This document shows positions 1 to 8,563 of a DNA stretch of 64,000 nt, one piece after another. Position numbers and translations under genes: made by a program. Source of the stretch: Streptomyces sp. NBC_00249 (GTDB lineage Bacteria; Actinomycetota; Actinomycetes; Streptomycetales; Streptomycetaceae); NCBI RefSeq assembly GCF_026342355.1, contig NZ_JAPEMV010000001.1, forward strand, positions 1,948,441 through 2,012,440, read 5' to 3'. Under the pieces are notes generated by a model. It was not told where the DNA came from, did no database searches, and saw nothing but the letters and a program-made list of their open reading frames with translations. Within the stretch, counting starts at the first letter, position 1. Each line of letters begins with the position of its first letter.

Positions 1-156
1 TGGCCTCTGCACTCATGGGCACCTCCGGCGGCTTCGACCGGCGGTGGCGGGCATGGGGTGAGCCCTCAGGGCCGGTGCCTGATGTTACCGACCCCACCAC
101 GTGGCGCAGTCCACCTCTCGCTCAGCGTGAAACGGATCACCCATGAGAGGGAATCT

Positions 157-1032
157 TCAGGCGAAAGCCGTTTCGGTGAGCCAGGCGGCTTCGAACTCGC
201 CGGAGGCCACGATCACGGCCGGTCCGGTCATGTCGACCCGGCCGTCGGGGTGCTCGGTGATGACGAGCGTGCCGCCGGGGAGGTCGACGGTGTACGAGAC
301 GGGTGCGCCGGTGAGCGCGGGGTCGGCGCCGTCGCGCCGGATGGCTGCCACGGCGACGGCGCAGGCGCCGGTGCCGCAGGAGCGGGTCTCGCCGGAGCCG
401 CGCTCGTGGACGCGCATGGCGACGTGCCGGGGGCCCCGGTCGACGACGAATTCGACGTTGACCCCGGTGGGGTAGGCGGAGGCCGGGCTGAAGGGCGGAG
501 GGCTGTACAGGTTGCCGGCCTGGTCGAGGCTCTCGACGAAGGCGACGGCGTGCGGGTTGCCCATGTTCACGTTCCGCGCGGGCCAGGTGTGCTCGCCGAC
601 GGAGACGGTGACCTCGCCCTCGGGGAGCAGGGCGCGGCCCATGGAGACGGTGACGTCGCCCGTCTTGTCGAGGTGGACCCGCTTGACGCCGCCGCGGGTG
701 GCGACGGCCAGGTCGCCTGGCTCGACGTGGCCGGCGTGCTGGAGGTAGCGGGCGAAGACGCGTACGCCGTTGCCGCACATCTCGGCGACGGAGCCGTCGC
801 TGTTGCGGTAGTCCATGAACCACTCGGCCTCGGCGGCCATGTGGGCGGCTTCGGGGTGGGCGGCGGAGCGGACCACGTGCAGCACACCGTCGGCGCCGAT
901 GCCGGCCCGGCGGTCGCACAGTGCGGCGACGGCGCTCGCGGGCAGCTCGACGGCGTTGTCCGGATCCGGGACGATCACGAAGTCGTTCTCGGTGCCGTGA
1001 CCCTTGAGGAAGGGGAGGGTGGTGTGCGTCAC
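157..1032 (-). CDS. dapF: Diaminopimelate epimerase DapF
   Basis: Cytosolic, cofactor-independent racemisation of LL- to meso-diaminopimelate, the penultimate step of lysine synthesis, which also supplies peptidoglycan precursor. The 291-residue protein has the two family cysteine motifs, MCGNGVR with Cys86 and SCGTGAC with Cys219, and an N-terminal GHGTENDF stretch. This length is normal for the family. I start at the GTG at 1032 because conservation begins at THTTLPFLKG; an in-frame GTG at 1056 would add eight residues. It is last in a minus-strand run after miaA and a membrane protein. In Streptomyces, LL-DAP itself is the peptidoglycan residue, so the meso product mainly serves lysine synthesis (family knowledge). 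Confidence 0.95.
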   Translation of the reverse strand: MTHTTLPFLKGHGTENDFVIVPDPDNAVELPASAVAALCDRRAGIGADGVLHVVRSAAHPEAAHMAAEAEWFMDYRNSDGSVAEMCGNGVRVFARYLQHAGHVEPGDLAVATRGGVKRVHLDKTGDVTVSMGRALLPEGEVTVSVGEHTWPARNVNMGNPHAVAFVESLDQAGNLYSPPPFSPASAYPTGVNVEFVVDRGPRHVAMRVHERGSGETRSCGTGACAVAVAAIRRDGADPALTGAPVSYTVDLPGGTLVITEHPDGRVDMTGPAVIVASGEFEAAWLTETAFA

Positions 1033-1095
1033 CGTGCCATGGTACCGAGCCGGCACCGGCCCTGACCGGCGGGGATCGGCGCGCTGCCGACTCCG

Positions 1096-1704
1096 TCAGC
1101 GGAGCCGGGCCACCCGGTACACGGCGAGTGCTACGACGGCCAGCGCGACGAGCGCGTACAGCGCGGCCATCCGCCAGTCGGGCCGGCGGCCGCTGCCGCG
1201 CGGCGGGAGCCCGGGCCACGTGTAGCCGACGCGGCGCGCGGCCATCATGCCCCAGCCGCCCGCGCAGGAGCTGATGAGGAAGCCGAGCATGGCGACCACG
1301 GCTCCGCCGTCGCCGAACTCGAAGGCGAGGGGGAACGCGAACATCAGGGACCCGGCGGCGGCCAGCATCACGATGGGGGCGATCTGCCAGATGCGCAGGC
1401 GGCGCTGCGGGCGGAGCTCGACCTCGAACTCGGGGCCGGAGACGTCCTCCGCGCCGGTGTCGGACGCGTCGGGGCCGTCGGGGCTCAGCCGGGCGGGGTC
1501 GGCGGGCAGCCCGAGCCCGTCGGCGGCGGCGGGCGCGGGCGCGCCCGTACCGGCGCCGGGGCCGGGGCCCGTGCCCCGGGCCTCACCGGTGCCGGGCGGC
1601 TGGGCTTCGACGGGCACGCCCGGCTCACCGGGCCCGCTGTGAAGCTTCGGGTCCGCTTCCTGCCTGGTGTCGTCCCGCCCGGTGTCCCGAGGGCCGGCCT
1701 CCAT
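1096..1704 (-). CDS. Proline-rich membrane protein of unknown function
   Basis: The product is about 202 residues. Its N-terminal half (about 1-100) is low-complexity, rich in Pro, Gly and Ala, and probably disordered. The C-terminal half has about three hydrophobic segments (around residues 115-135, 140-160 and 180-198) and ends in basic residues, so it looks like a small inner-membrane protein. I recognise no family motif. It lies between miaA (105-bp gap upstream) and dapF and may be cotranscribed with them. The ATG at 1704 has a GGAGGG ribosome site about 8 nt upstream; a GTG two codons earlier is possible. No function is assigned. Confidence 0.7.
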   Translation of the reverse strand: MEAGPRDTGRDDTRQEADPKLHSGPGEPGVPVEAQPPGTGEARGTGPGPGAGTGAPAPAAADGLGLPADPARLSPDGPDASDTGAEDVSGPEFEVELRPQRRLRIWQIAPIVMLAAAGSLMFAFPLAFEFGDGGAVVAMLGFLISSCAGGWGMMAARRVGYTWPGLPPRGSGRRPDWRMAALYALVALAVVALAVYRVARLR

Positions 1705-1815
1705 AGCCACGCGCCCTCCCCACTCGGACTTCGTACGCCGCTGTTCAGAAGTTTGATGATGGCACGGCCTTGGCCCCGCGACGGGCGCACGGGGCGTCCC
1801 GATGCCATCACGTGA

Positions 1816-2754
1816 TCAGGCTGTGACCGCTCGTTCGACCAACGAGCGCGCCAGTCCGGGGAGTTCCCCGCGGTCCGCGGCGGCCCCGCTGAGCCAGTGC
1901 ACGCGGGGGTCCCGGCGGAACCACGAGTCCTGGCGGCGGGCGAACCGCTTGGTGGCGCGGACGGTCTCGGTCCGGGCCTCCTCCTCGGTGCACTCCCCCG
2001 CGAGGGCGGCCAGCACCTGCTGGTAGCCGAGGGCCCTGGAGGCGGTGATTCCGTCGCGCAGGCCCTGGGCCTCCAGGGCGCGCACCTCGTCGACCAGCCC
2101 GTCCTCCCACATGCGGTCCACGCGCAGCGCGATCCGCTCGTCGAGTTCGGGCCGGGCGACGTCGACGCCGATCTGGACGGTGTCGTAGACGGACTCGTGG
2201 CCGGGCAGGTTGGCGGTGTAGGGGCGCCCGGTGATCTCGATGACCTCCAGGGCCCGGACGATGCGGCGGCCGTTGCTGGGCAGGATCGCGGCGGCGGCGG
2301 CCGGGTCGGCGGCGGCGAGGCGGGCGTGCAGGGCGCCGGGGCCGCGCAGGGTGGCCTCCTCCTCCAGCCGGGCCCGGACCTCGGGGTCGGTGCCGGGGAA
2401 CTCCATGGCGTCGAGGGCGCCACGGACGTAGAGGCCGGATCCGCCGACGAGGACGGGGGTGCGGCCCTCGGCGAGCAGCTTGTCGATCTCGACGCGGGCG
2501 AGCCGCTGGTACTCGGCGACGCTGGCGGTCTCGGTGACGTCCCAGATGTCGAGGAGGTGGTGCGGGACGCCGCCGCGCTCCTCCACCGTCAGTTTGGCGG
2601 TGCCGATGTCCATCCCCCGGTACAGCTGCATGGAGTCCGCGTTGACGACCTCGCCGTCGAAGTGACGGGCCAGGGCGACACCCAGATCGGACTTTCCGGC
2701 CGCGGTGGGACCGACGACGGCGATGACCCGCGGGGCGGGGGCTGCATTCCTCAC
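1816..2754 (-). CDS. miaA: tRNA dimethylallyltransferase MiaA
   Basis: Transfers the dimethylallyl group of DMAPP to N6 of A37 in tRNAs that read UNN codons, giving i6A, the substrate of MiaB encoded 1.5 kb away. The 312-residue protein opens with a P-loop (GPTAAGKS), then the NADSMQLYRGMDIGTAK and VGGSGLY motifs of the family, and a C-terminal region that continues through RFARRQDSWFRRD. The start is GTG at 2754, with another GTG two codons upstream at 2760. The frame stays open far upstream, to about 3381, but that extension is antisense to the two small plus-strand genes and has no MiaA homology, so I exclude it. Confidence 0.95.
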   Translation of the reverse strand: MRNAAPAPRVIAVVGPTAAGKSDLGVALARHFDGEVVNADSMQLYRGMDIGTAKLTVEERGGVPHHLLDIWDVTETASVAEYQRLARVEIDKLLAEGRTPVLVGGSGLYVRGALDAMEFPGTDPEVRARLEEEATLRGPGALHARLAAADPAAAAAILPSNGRRIVRALEVIEITGRPYTANLPGHESVYDTVQIGVDVARPELDERIALRVDRMWEDGLVDEVRALEAQGLRDGITASRALGYQQVLAALAGECTEEEARTETVRATKRFARRQDSWFRRDPRVHWLSGAAADRGELPGLARSLVERAVTA

Positions 2755-2929
2755 CGACACAGTCTCGCAAACCGAACGGCGTGTACCCGATCGGGTTACG
2801 TGACGGGGTGCGGCGGGGGTCGTTGCCCTGAAGAGGTTCCGGCCCGGCGTGCGCCTGGCGCGCACCTGGTGGAGGCCGGTCCGGCCACGGCGGAACTTCA
2901 CCCGCACGAGTAACGTTATGGGAGTAGAC

Positions 2930-3154
2930 ATGGGCGTTTTTGACCGGTTTTTTCGCCGCAAGGACGAGGTAGCGACCGAGGCGGTCGCCGCCGAGGCCGA
3001 GGCGGCGGAGACGCTGACGGCGGAGACCGAACCGGCCGAGGAGGCCGGCGAGGGGACGTCCGAGGCGGCGGCGGCCGAGGGTGTGGAGATCCCGAAGCAG
3101 CAGTCGGCCGAGGCGGCCGCGGACAGCGAGACCGGCGAGGGCGCCCGCACGTAG
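2930..3154 (+). CDS. Small acidic Ala/Glu-rich protein, unknown function
   Basis: A 74-residue protein with a short basic and aromatic head (MGVFDRFFRRKD) followed by a tail made almost entirely of Ala, Glu and Thr. The tail is strongly acidic and probably disordered or helical. The basic amphipathic head could touch membrane or nucleic acid. The ATG at 2930 has GGAG five bases upstream; an earlier ATG at 2918 lacks such a site. It is followed 23 bp later by the antitoxin-like gene on the same strand, so the two may be one transcript. Streptomyces relatives are uncharacterised, and no function can be read from the sequence. Confidence 0.65.
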   Translation: MGVFDRFFRRKDEVATEAVAAEAEAAETLTAETEPAEEAGEGTSEAAAAEGVEIPKQQSAEAAADSETGEGART

Positions 3155-3177
3155 CCACCGCCACTGGAAGGTGACCC

Positions 3178-3423
3178 ATGGGCCTGCTGGACAATCTGAA
3201 GGCCAAGCTCGCTCCGGCCAAGGACAAGGTCGGTGACCTCGCTCAGCAGCACGAGGGCAAGATCGGCGAGAGCCTCGACAAGGTCGCCAAGGCCGTGGAC
3301 TCCAAGACCCACGGCAAGTACAGCGACCGGATCACGAGCGGGACGGGCAAGGCGAAGGACGCCCTGGGCAAGATCGCGCACAAGGACACTCCCGGCGGGC
3401 CGACGCCGCCGGCGGCCCCCTGA
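3178..3423 (+). CDS. Rv0909/MT0933-type antitoxin family protein
   Basis: An 81-residue Lys/Ala-rich helical protein whose MGLLDNLKAKLAPAKDKV start and DSKTHGKYSDRI core match the actinobacterial family annotated as Rv0909 (MT0933)-like antitoxin. In mycobacteria some members pair with a downstream toxin. Here no toxin-like gene follows: the next feature is a terminator hairpin at 3435-3468 and then a gene on the opposite strand. It may therefore be solitary or act on a toxin elsewhere. GGAAGGTG lies just upstream of the ATG. The family match is fairly clear; a role as an antitoxin is not shown by this locus. Confidence 0.75.
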   Translation: MGLLDNLKAKLAPAKDKVGDLAQQHEGKIGESLDKVAKAVDSKTHGKYSDRITSGTGKAKDALGKIAHKDTPGGPTPPAAP

Positions 3424-3434
3424 CGCGGTACCGG

Positions 3435-3468
3435 AAGGGGCGCGGGACCGACCGGTCCCGCGCCCCTT
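3435..3468 (+). terminator. Intrinsic terminator-like hairpin
   Basis: A perfect 15-bp inverted repeat (AAGGGGCGCGGGACC and its complement) with a GACC loop lies 12 bp after the antitoxin-like gene, between converging transcripts. It has only a two-base T tail, as is common for Streptomyces terminators, and could act on both strands. Confidence 0.75.
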
Positions 3469-3505
3469 CGCCGTGTCCGGCGGCGGTCCCCGCCCGGCGG
3501 TCCGC

Positions 3506-4225
3506 TCAGGACCAGGCGGCCACGAAGTAGCCGACCCCGTACGGGGCGTCCTCGTACAGCAGCCGGCCGTCCAGGCCGGCGTCCTCGGCGGCGCCCGCGA
3601 GGACCTGCCAGGGCGCGCGCCCGGCCGCCTGGAGTTCGGCGGCGAGCGCGGGGTCGATCCCGGCGAGCGCCGCGGTGTCGGCGGCGCCCAGGGCCCGTCC
3701 GGCGGCGGCGTCGAAGGCGGCGGCGCGCTCGTCGAGGTAGCCGGGGGCCTTCAGGGTCCGGCAGGCGCTGCCGTCACCCATGACGAGCAGGGCGACGCGC
3801 GCCTCCCGGGCGGCGAGGCCGCGCCCGGCGTCCAGGCAGGCGGCCGTCTCCAGCGGAGCGGCGACCCCGAACCCCTCGACGGGGGCGGAGCCCCAGCGGG
3901 CGCGGCGCAGCAGCCAGGCGCCCACGGCGAGGGAGGGCGGCAGCAGCCGGGCCCCCTCCTCGCCTTCCCCGAGCTGTACGCCGGAGCCGGGGCCCCCGTC
4001 CACTCCGAAGCCGCGGAAGGTGCCGCGGGAGCCCGGGGGGTAGGGCCCGAGGTGGCCGGCGTCGGCGGCCCCGACCACGACCAGCAGGTCGGGCCGGGAG
4101 GCGGCGAGCACGGCGAGCGCGTCGGAGCAGGCGGTACGGGCGTCGTCCAGTTCGGCGGCGGCGCCCGCGGCGACCTCCGGCACGAGGAGCGGCGGCGCGG
4201 GACAGACGGCGGCGGCTACGAGCAT
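3506..4225 (-). CDS. Class III extradiol ring-cleavage dioxygenase-like protein
   Basis: A 239-residue cytosolic protein of the LigB-like (class III extradiol dioxygenase, subunit B) fold. It begins MLVAAAVCPAPPLLVPE and continues with PDLLVVVGAAD and ALLVMGDGSA, matching the beta-strand/loop pattern of the family. No classical pair of metal-binding histidines is obvious in the expected places, so catalysis is uncertain and it may be a non-enzymatic relative. It starts 34 bp after miaB ends on the same strand and is the last gene of that probable operon. Streptomyces genomes usually carry it beside miaB, but no link to tRNA modification is known to me. Confidence 0.7.
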   Translation of the reverse strand: MLVAAAVCPAPPLLVPEVAAGAAAELDDARTACSDALAVLAASRPDLLVVVGAADAGHLGPYPPGSRGTFRGFGVDGGPGSGVQLGEGEEGARLLPPSLAVGAWLLRRARWGSAPVEGFGVAAPLETAACLDAGRGLAAREARVALLVMGDGSACRTLKAPGYLDERAAAFDAAAGRALGAADTAALAGIDPALAAELQAAGRAPWQVLAGAAEDAGLDGRLLYEDAPYGVGYFVAAWS

Positions 4226-4259
4226 GATCCGCAGCCTAGCCGCCCCCGGTGGCCGGTGG

Positions 4260-5777
4260 TCAGCCGATCGCGCAGCCCGAGGTGGTGACGGGCAGCGGGG
4301 CCGGGACGCCGAGGGTGGGGATGCCGAGCATGACGCCCGCCGGCTGGGCCGGGGCGGCGTTGCGCTTCTCCCACGCGTCGCCGGCGCGGGTGCGGCGTAC
4401 CGCCTGGGTCGGGCCCTCGGCGAGGAGGTGGTGCGGGGCGGCGTAGGTGATCTCGACGGTGACCACGTCGCCGGGGCGGACGTCCTCGGCGGGCTTGGTG
4501 AAGTGCACCAGGCGGTTGTCGGGGGCGCGGCCCGAGAGGCGGTCGGTGGCGCCGTCCTTGCGGCCCTCGCCCTCGGCGACCATGACCTCCAGGGTGCGGC
4601 CGACCTGCTTCTTGTTCTCCTCCCAGGAGATCTCCTCCTGGAGGGCGACCAGGCGCATGTAGCGGTCCTGGACGACCTCCTTGGGGATCTGGCCGTCCAT
4701 GTCGGCGGCCGGGGTGCCGGGGCGCTTGGAGTACTGGAAGGTGAAGGCGTTCGCGAAGCGGGCCTCGCGGACGGTGTGCATCGTCTGCTGGAAGTCCTCC
4801 TCCGTCTCACCGGGGAAGCCCACGATGATGTCGGTGGAGATCGCGGCGTGCGGGATCGCGGCGCGGACCTTCTCGATGATCCCGAGGAAACGCTCCTGCC
4901 GGTAGGACCGGCGCATCGCCTTGAGGATCGGGTCGGAACCGGACTGGAGCGGCATGTGCAGCTGCGGCATCACGTTCGGGGTCTCGGCCATGGCCGCGAT
5001 CACGTCGTCGGTGAAGTCGCGCGGGTGCGGGGAGGTGAAGCGGACCCGCTCCAGGCCCTCGATCTGCCCGCAGGCGCGCAGCAGCTTGCTGAAGGCCTCG
5101 CGGTCGCCCAGGTCGGAGCCGTAGGCGTTGACGTTCTGCCCGAGCAGGGTGATCTCGGAGACGCCCTCGGCGACCAGCGCCTCGACCTCGGCGAGGATGT
5201 CGCCGGGACGGCGGTCCTCCTCCTTGCCGCGCAGCGCCGGGACGATGCAGAAGGTGCAGGTGTTGTTGCAGCCGACGGAGATCGAGACCCAGGCGGCGTA
5301 CGCGGACTCGCGGCGGGTCGGGAGGGTGGAGGGGAAGGCCTCCAGCGACTCGGCGATCTCGACCTGCGCCTCCTCCTGGACGCGGGCGCGCTCCAGCAGG
5401 ACGGGCAGCTTGCCGATGTTGTGCGTGCCGAAGACGACGTCGACCCAGGGAGCGCGCTTGGTGATGGTGTCGCGGTCCTTCTGGGCGAGGCAGCCGCCGA
5501 CGGCGATCTGCATGCCGGGGCGCTTCGTCTTCATGGGGGCGAGGCGGCCGAGGTTGCCGTACAGCTTGTTGTCGGCGTTCTCGCGTACCGCGCAGGTGTT
5601 GAAGACGACGACGTCGGCGTCCCCGTCGGAACCTTCGGGGGCGCGGACGTAGCCCGCGTCCTCCAGCAGACCGGAGAGTCGCTCGGAGTCGTGCACGTTC
5701 ATCTGGCACCCGTAGGTGCGCACCTCGTAAGTTCCCTTAAGGTCCACTGCCGGGCTCCGGTCGCTGCTGCTGGTCAT
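4260..5777 (-). CDS. miaB: tRNA-2-methylthio-N6-dimethylallyladenosine synthase MiaB
   Basis: A radical-SAM methylthiotransferase that converts i6A37 of tRNA to ms2i6A37. The 505-residue protein has the N-terminal UPF0004 domain with cluster cysteines Cys24, Cys62 and Cys96, then the radical SAM motif CNNTCTFC (Cys170, 174, 177), and a C-terminal TRAM domain (about 430-490). The length is normal. The ATG at 5777 overlaps the stop of the upstream gene by 4 nt (ATGA), showing translational coupling. The substrate-making enzyme MiaA is encoded in the same window in a separate minus-strand cluster. Confidence 0.96.
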   Translation of the reverse strand: MTSSSDRSPAVDLKGTYEVRTYGCQMNVHDSERLSGLLEDAGYVRAPEGSDGDADVVVFNTCAVRENADNKLYGNLGRLAPMKTKRPGMQIAVGGCLAQKDRDTITKRAPWVDVVFGTHNIGKLPVLLERARVQEEAQVEIAESLEAFPSTLPTRRESAYAAWVSISVGCNNTCTFCIVPALRGKEEDRRPGDILAEVEALVAEGVSEITLLGQNVNAYGSDLGDREAFSKLLRACGQIEGLERVRFTSPHPRDFTDDVIAAMAETPNVMPQLHMPLQSGSDPILKAMRRSYRQERFLGIIEKVRAAIPHAAISTDIIVGFPGETEEDFQQTMHTVREARFANAFTFQYSKRPGTPAADMDGQIPKEVVQDRYMRLVALQEEISWEENKKQVGRTLEVMVAEGEGRKDGATDRLSGRAPDNRLVHFTKPAEDVRPGDVVTVEITYAAPHHLLAEGPTQAVRRTRAGDAWEKRNAAPAQPAGVMLGIPTLGVPAPLPVTTSGCAIG

Positions 5778-6424
5778 GCAACAAGGGTAGGCGGTACCCG
5801 GGAGCCCTCCGGCCCCCCGTGCAGCCTGCCCGCCGGGAGGCGGCGGCCGCACAGCACGAGCAGCAGGTCCTGGGCCGGGCCGTGGACGGGGCTGCCGCTG
5901 CCGTGGGACCAGTCGAGGCCGTCCGCGACGAGGCGGATACCGCTCAGGTCGACCCGGAAGAAGCGCAGGCCGGACGGTTCGACGGCGGCCGCCAGGAGGG
6001 GGCGCAGCCGGTCCTCGGGGACGCGGCGGGGGTGGCCGAGGGCGACGGTGATGTCGAGGCCGTGGACGACGTCGTGCGCGAGGCCGGCGGTGGGGCCGGC
6101 GGCCGGGGGCTTCCAGGGGTGGTGGGCGTGGTCGCGGAGCAGGGCGGCGAGCTCGGCCGGGGTGAAGGCGGCGGCGTCGCGGCGGGCGGTGCGGTCGGTC
6201 ATCCGGTGCAGGCTGCCGCGGGCCTTGAGCAGCTCGGCGGCGAAGCCGGGCAGGGAGGTGCGGAAGCCCAGGGACATGTGCGCGGCGACCTCGCGGACGG
6301 TCCAGCCCGCGCAGAGCGAGGGGGCGTCCCACTGCGCGGGGGCGAGGGCGTCGAGTAGGTCGGCCAGCTCGCGGCGTTCGGCGGCGGTGGCCCGGGCGGT
6401 GTCGGTGGTCGGCGTCCGGCTCAT
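5774..6424 (-). CDS. Maleylpyruvate isomerase family (mycothiol-dependent-type, DinB-like) protein
   Basis: A 216-residue protein with the N-terminal four-helix DinB/mycothiol-dependent domain (residues 1-150). [19 protein letters not shown] is the family signature, with a metal-type His at residue 49 and HDVVHGLDI further on. Members use mycothiol, the actinobacterial thiol, for isomerisation, S-transfer or detoxification; the substrate cannot be told from sequence. It is the first gene of the run with miaB (4-nt overlap) and is divergent from the LysR gene 71 bp away, so LysR control is plausible but unproven. Confidence 0.8.
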   Translation of the reverse strand: MSRTPTTDTARATAAERRELADLLDALAPAQWDAPSLCAGWTVREVAAHMSLGFRTSLPGFAAELLKARGSLHRMTDRTARRDAAAFTPAELAALLRDHAHHPWKPPAAGPTAGLAHDVVHGLDITVALGHPRRVPEDRLRPLLAAAVEPSGLRFFRVDLSGIRLVADGLDWSHGSGSPVHGPAQDLLLVLCGRRLPAGRLHGGPEGSRVPPTLVA

Positions 6425-6465
6425 GGGTCCAGGGTCGGGGCCGGGCCTGCCATAAGTCCAAGAGT

Positions 6466-6488
6466 GATTCCTTCTACGATCTAGAATC
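6466..6488. promoter_or_regulatory. Candidate LysR-type operator dyad
   Basis: GATTC and GAATC arms separated by 13 bases lie in the 71-bp gap between the divergent LysR and mycothiol-family genes. LysR regulators usually bind T-N11-A-type dyads close to their own start, so position and shape fit. There is no binding evidence. Confidence 0.35.
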
Positions 6489-6495
6489 CACCGTT

Positions 6496-7431
6496 ATGGA
6501 ACTGACGCAGCTGCGGTACTTCGTGGCGGTGGTGGAGGAGGGCGGCTTCACGCGGGCCGGGGCGCGGCTGCACGTGTCCCAGCCGGGGGTGAGCGCGCAG
6601 GTCGCGCAGCTGGAGCGGGAGCTCGGGCAGCGGCTCCTCGACCGGTCCGGGAGGCGGGTCACGCCGACGGAGGCGGGCGAGGCGGTGCTCCCGTACGCGC
6701 GGGCCGCGCTGGCGGCGGTGGAGGGGATCCGGCGGACGGCCGACGAGTTCTCCGGGCTGCTGCGGGGCCGGGTGGCACTGGGGCTGATCCCGGGTGCGGC
6801 GGCGGCCCGGTCGGAGGGCTTCGACGTGGTGACGCTGCTCGGGGACTTCCACGACGCGCACCCCCGGGTGGAGATCGCGCTGGCCGAGGACACCTCGGAG
6901 CGCATGCTGGCGGCGGTGCGGGACGGCCGGCTGGACCTGGCCCTGGTCGGGCTGGGCGGGGAGGAGCCCCCGGCGGGGGTCTCCACCCGGGTGCTGCTCG
7001 ACGCGCCCCTGGTGGCGGCGGTGCGGCCCGGCCATCCGCTCGTACGGGAGGCCGTGCGCGCGACGATCCCGCTGGGCGCGCTCCGCGACCGGCCCCTGAT
7101 CGCCCTGCCGCACGGGACGGGGGTGCGCGGGGTGCTGGAGCGGGCCTGCGCGGAGCTCGGCTTCACGCCCCGGGTGGACTTCGAGGCGGCGACCCCGGCG
7201 GTACTGGCCCGGCTGGCGGCCCGGGGCCTGGGCGTGGCGGTGTTCCCCTCGGGCGCGGAGACGGGGGAGGCCGCGGGGGAGGCTACGGGCGGGGAGGCGC
7301 TGCGGACGCTGCGGATCACCGGGCCGGAGCTGCGCGGGCGGGTGGCCCTGGCCTGGCGCACGGACGGCCCCTCGGGCCCCGCGGCCCGCCGCCTGCTGGC
7401 CCGCTTCCTCGACACCGTGGCCGGCGTGTGA
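6496..7431 (+). CDS. LysR family transcriptional regulator
   Basis: A 311-residue LTTR. The N-terminal winged HTH (residues 1-60; LRYFVAVVEEGGFTRAGARL, then LHVSQPGVSAQVAQLE) is textbook. It is followed by a two-lobed effector-binding domain (about 88-300). The ligand is unknown. It is divergent from the mycothiol-family/miaB run, which makes that gene a likely target, and is followed 136 bp later by the TAXI binding-protein gene in the same direction. A dyad in the divergent gap is described separately. Confidence 0.92.
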   Translation: MELTQLRYFVAVVEEGGFTRAGARLHVSQPGVSAQVAQLERELGQRLLDRSGRRVTPTEAGEAVLPYARAALAAVEGIRRTADEFSGLLRGRVALGLIPGAAAARSEGFDVVTLLGDFHDAHPRVEIALAEDTSERMLAAVRDGRLDLALVGLGGEEPPAGVSTRVLLDAPLVAAVRPGHPLVREAVRATIPLGALRDRPLIALPHGTGVRGVLERACAELGFTPRVDFEAATPAVLARLAARGLGVAVFPSGAETGEAAGEATGGEALRTLRITGPELRGRVALAWRTDGPSGPAARRLLARFLDTVAGV

Positions 7432-7478
7432 CCGACCCTACGGGCGGAGCGGAGTCTGCCGGGTCCCGCTGTGTCCGG

Positions 7479-7510
7479 AGCGCGTCGTGTACGCAGCGCG
7501 TCGTGTACGG
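7479..7510. repeat. 16-bp direct tandem repeat upstream of the TAXI gene
   Basis: AGCGCGTCGTGTACG is repeated head to tail (7479-7494 and 7495-7510, one final base differing) about 60 bp before the TAXI gene. It could be a tandem regulator site or a slip duplication. Confidence 0.55.
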
Positions 7511-7567
7511 AGCCCCCGGGGCAGGGGTTTCGTGACAGGACGGCGGGCGGGTGGCAGGATCGCCCGC

Positions 7568-8563
7568 ATGTTCCGCGTACCTCCCCGTATCTCCCGGCGC
7601 CGCGCCCTCCAGGGTCTGGTCGCGGTGCTTGCGGTGCTCGCGGGGCTGGTGTGGTGGCTGCGGCCCTTCGGGGAGCCAGAGCTCACGGGTGACCTCACCT
7701 TCAGCACGGGGGTCCGTACCGGCGTCTACCACCGCTACGGCCAGCTGCTGGAGGAGGCCCTCGCGCAGGACATGCCCGGGGTCAAGGTCCGGCTGGAGAC
7801 CAGTGAGGGATCCCGGCAGAACCTCCAGCGGGTGGCCGCCGGGGAGGCCGACTTCACGGTGGCGACGGCGGACGCGGTCGCCCAGTACCGGGCCGACGGC
7901 AAGCCCGGCGCGGAGCGGCTGCGCGGCTGCGCGCGCCTCTACGACGACTACGTGCAGCTGGTGGTGCCCGCCGGATCGCCGGTGCAGTCGGCCCGTGACC
8001 TGCGCGGCAAGCGGGTCGCCGTCGGCCAGGACGGCTCCGGCGTACGGCTGGTCTCGGAGCGGCTGCTGACGGCGGCGAAGCTGAATCCCAAGCGGGACAT
8101 CACCCCGGTCGCGATCGGCATCGACACGATGCCCGCGGAGCTGGAGGCGGGCCGCATCGACGCCTTCTTCTGGTCCGGCGGGCTCCCGACGAGCGCGGTG
8201 CGCGAGCTGTCGGAGCGTTTCGACATCCGGCTCGTGCAGCTCGGCGACCTGCTGGACCAGCTCCAGGCGAGCGGGGCCCCGGCCCGCTACTACCGCGCGG
8301 CAGTGATGCCGCAGGACGCGTACGCCCGGGCCCGCAACACCTCCGCGGTGGCCACGATCGCCGTGCCGAACCTCCTCGTCACCCGGGAGGACAGCGGGGC
8401 GGAGCTGACGGAGCAGTTCACCCGGACGGTGATCCTCAGCCGGGACCGGATCGGGCACGCGGTGCACGCCGCGCAGCTGGTGGACCTGCGGACGGCGATC
8501 TACACGGATCCGCTGGACCTGCACGAGGGGGCCCGGCGGTACTACCGCTCGGTCAAGCCGTAG
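7568..8563 (+). CDS. TAXI family TRAP-type solute-binding protein
   Basis: A 331-residue extracytoplasmic binding protein. The N-terminus (RRRALQGLVAVLAVLAGLVWW) is a signal anchor or uncleaved signal, possibly Tat-like given the arginine cluster. It is followed by the TAXI domain starting FSTGVRTGVYHRYG and containing LRGKRVAVGQDGSG and RIDAFFWSGG. TAXI proteins normally deliver organic acids or amino acids to DctQ/M-type permeases. No such permease is present here, so it is an orphan in this window and may work with a distant permease or with a sensor kinase. It converges on and overlaps the ROK kinase gene by 11 bp. Confidence 0.85.
   Translation: MFRVPPRISRRRALQGLVAVLAVLAGLVWWLRPFGEPELTGDLTFSTGVRTGVYHRYGQLLEEALAQDMPGVKVRLETSEGSRQNLQRVAAGEADFTVATADAVAQYRADGKPGAERLRGCARLYDDYVQLVVPAGSPVQSARDLRGKRVAVGQDGSGVRLVSERLLTAAKLNPKRDITPVAIGIDTMPAELEAGRIDAFFWSGGLPTSAVRELSERFDIRLVQLGDLLDQLQASGAPARYYRAAVMPQDAYARARNTSAVATIAVPNLLVTREDSGAELTEQFTRTVILSRDRIGHAVHAAQLVDLRTAIYTDPLDLHEGARRYYRSVKP

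Noticed and set aside
1..156. A gene in the first 156 bases
   Set aside because: No start with ribosome site and no family match; too short to judge.
58..1065. 335-codon plus-strand ORF opposite dapF
   Set aside because: DapF cysteine motifs are on the minus strand; the plus frame is repetitive Gly/Asp/Val without family features.
3178..3423. A full toxin-antitoxin pair
   Set aside because: Only the antitoxin-like half is present; a terminator follows and no toxin fold is seen within 2 kb.
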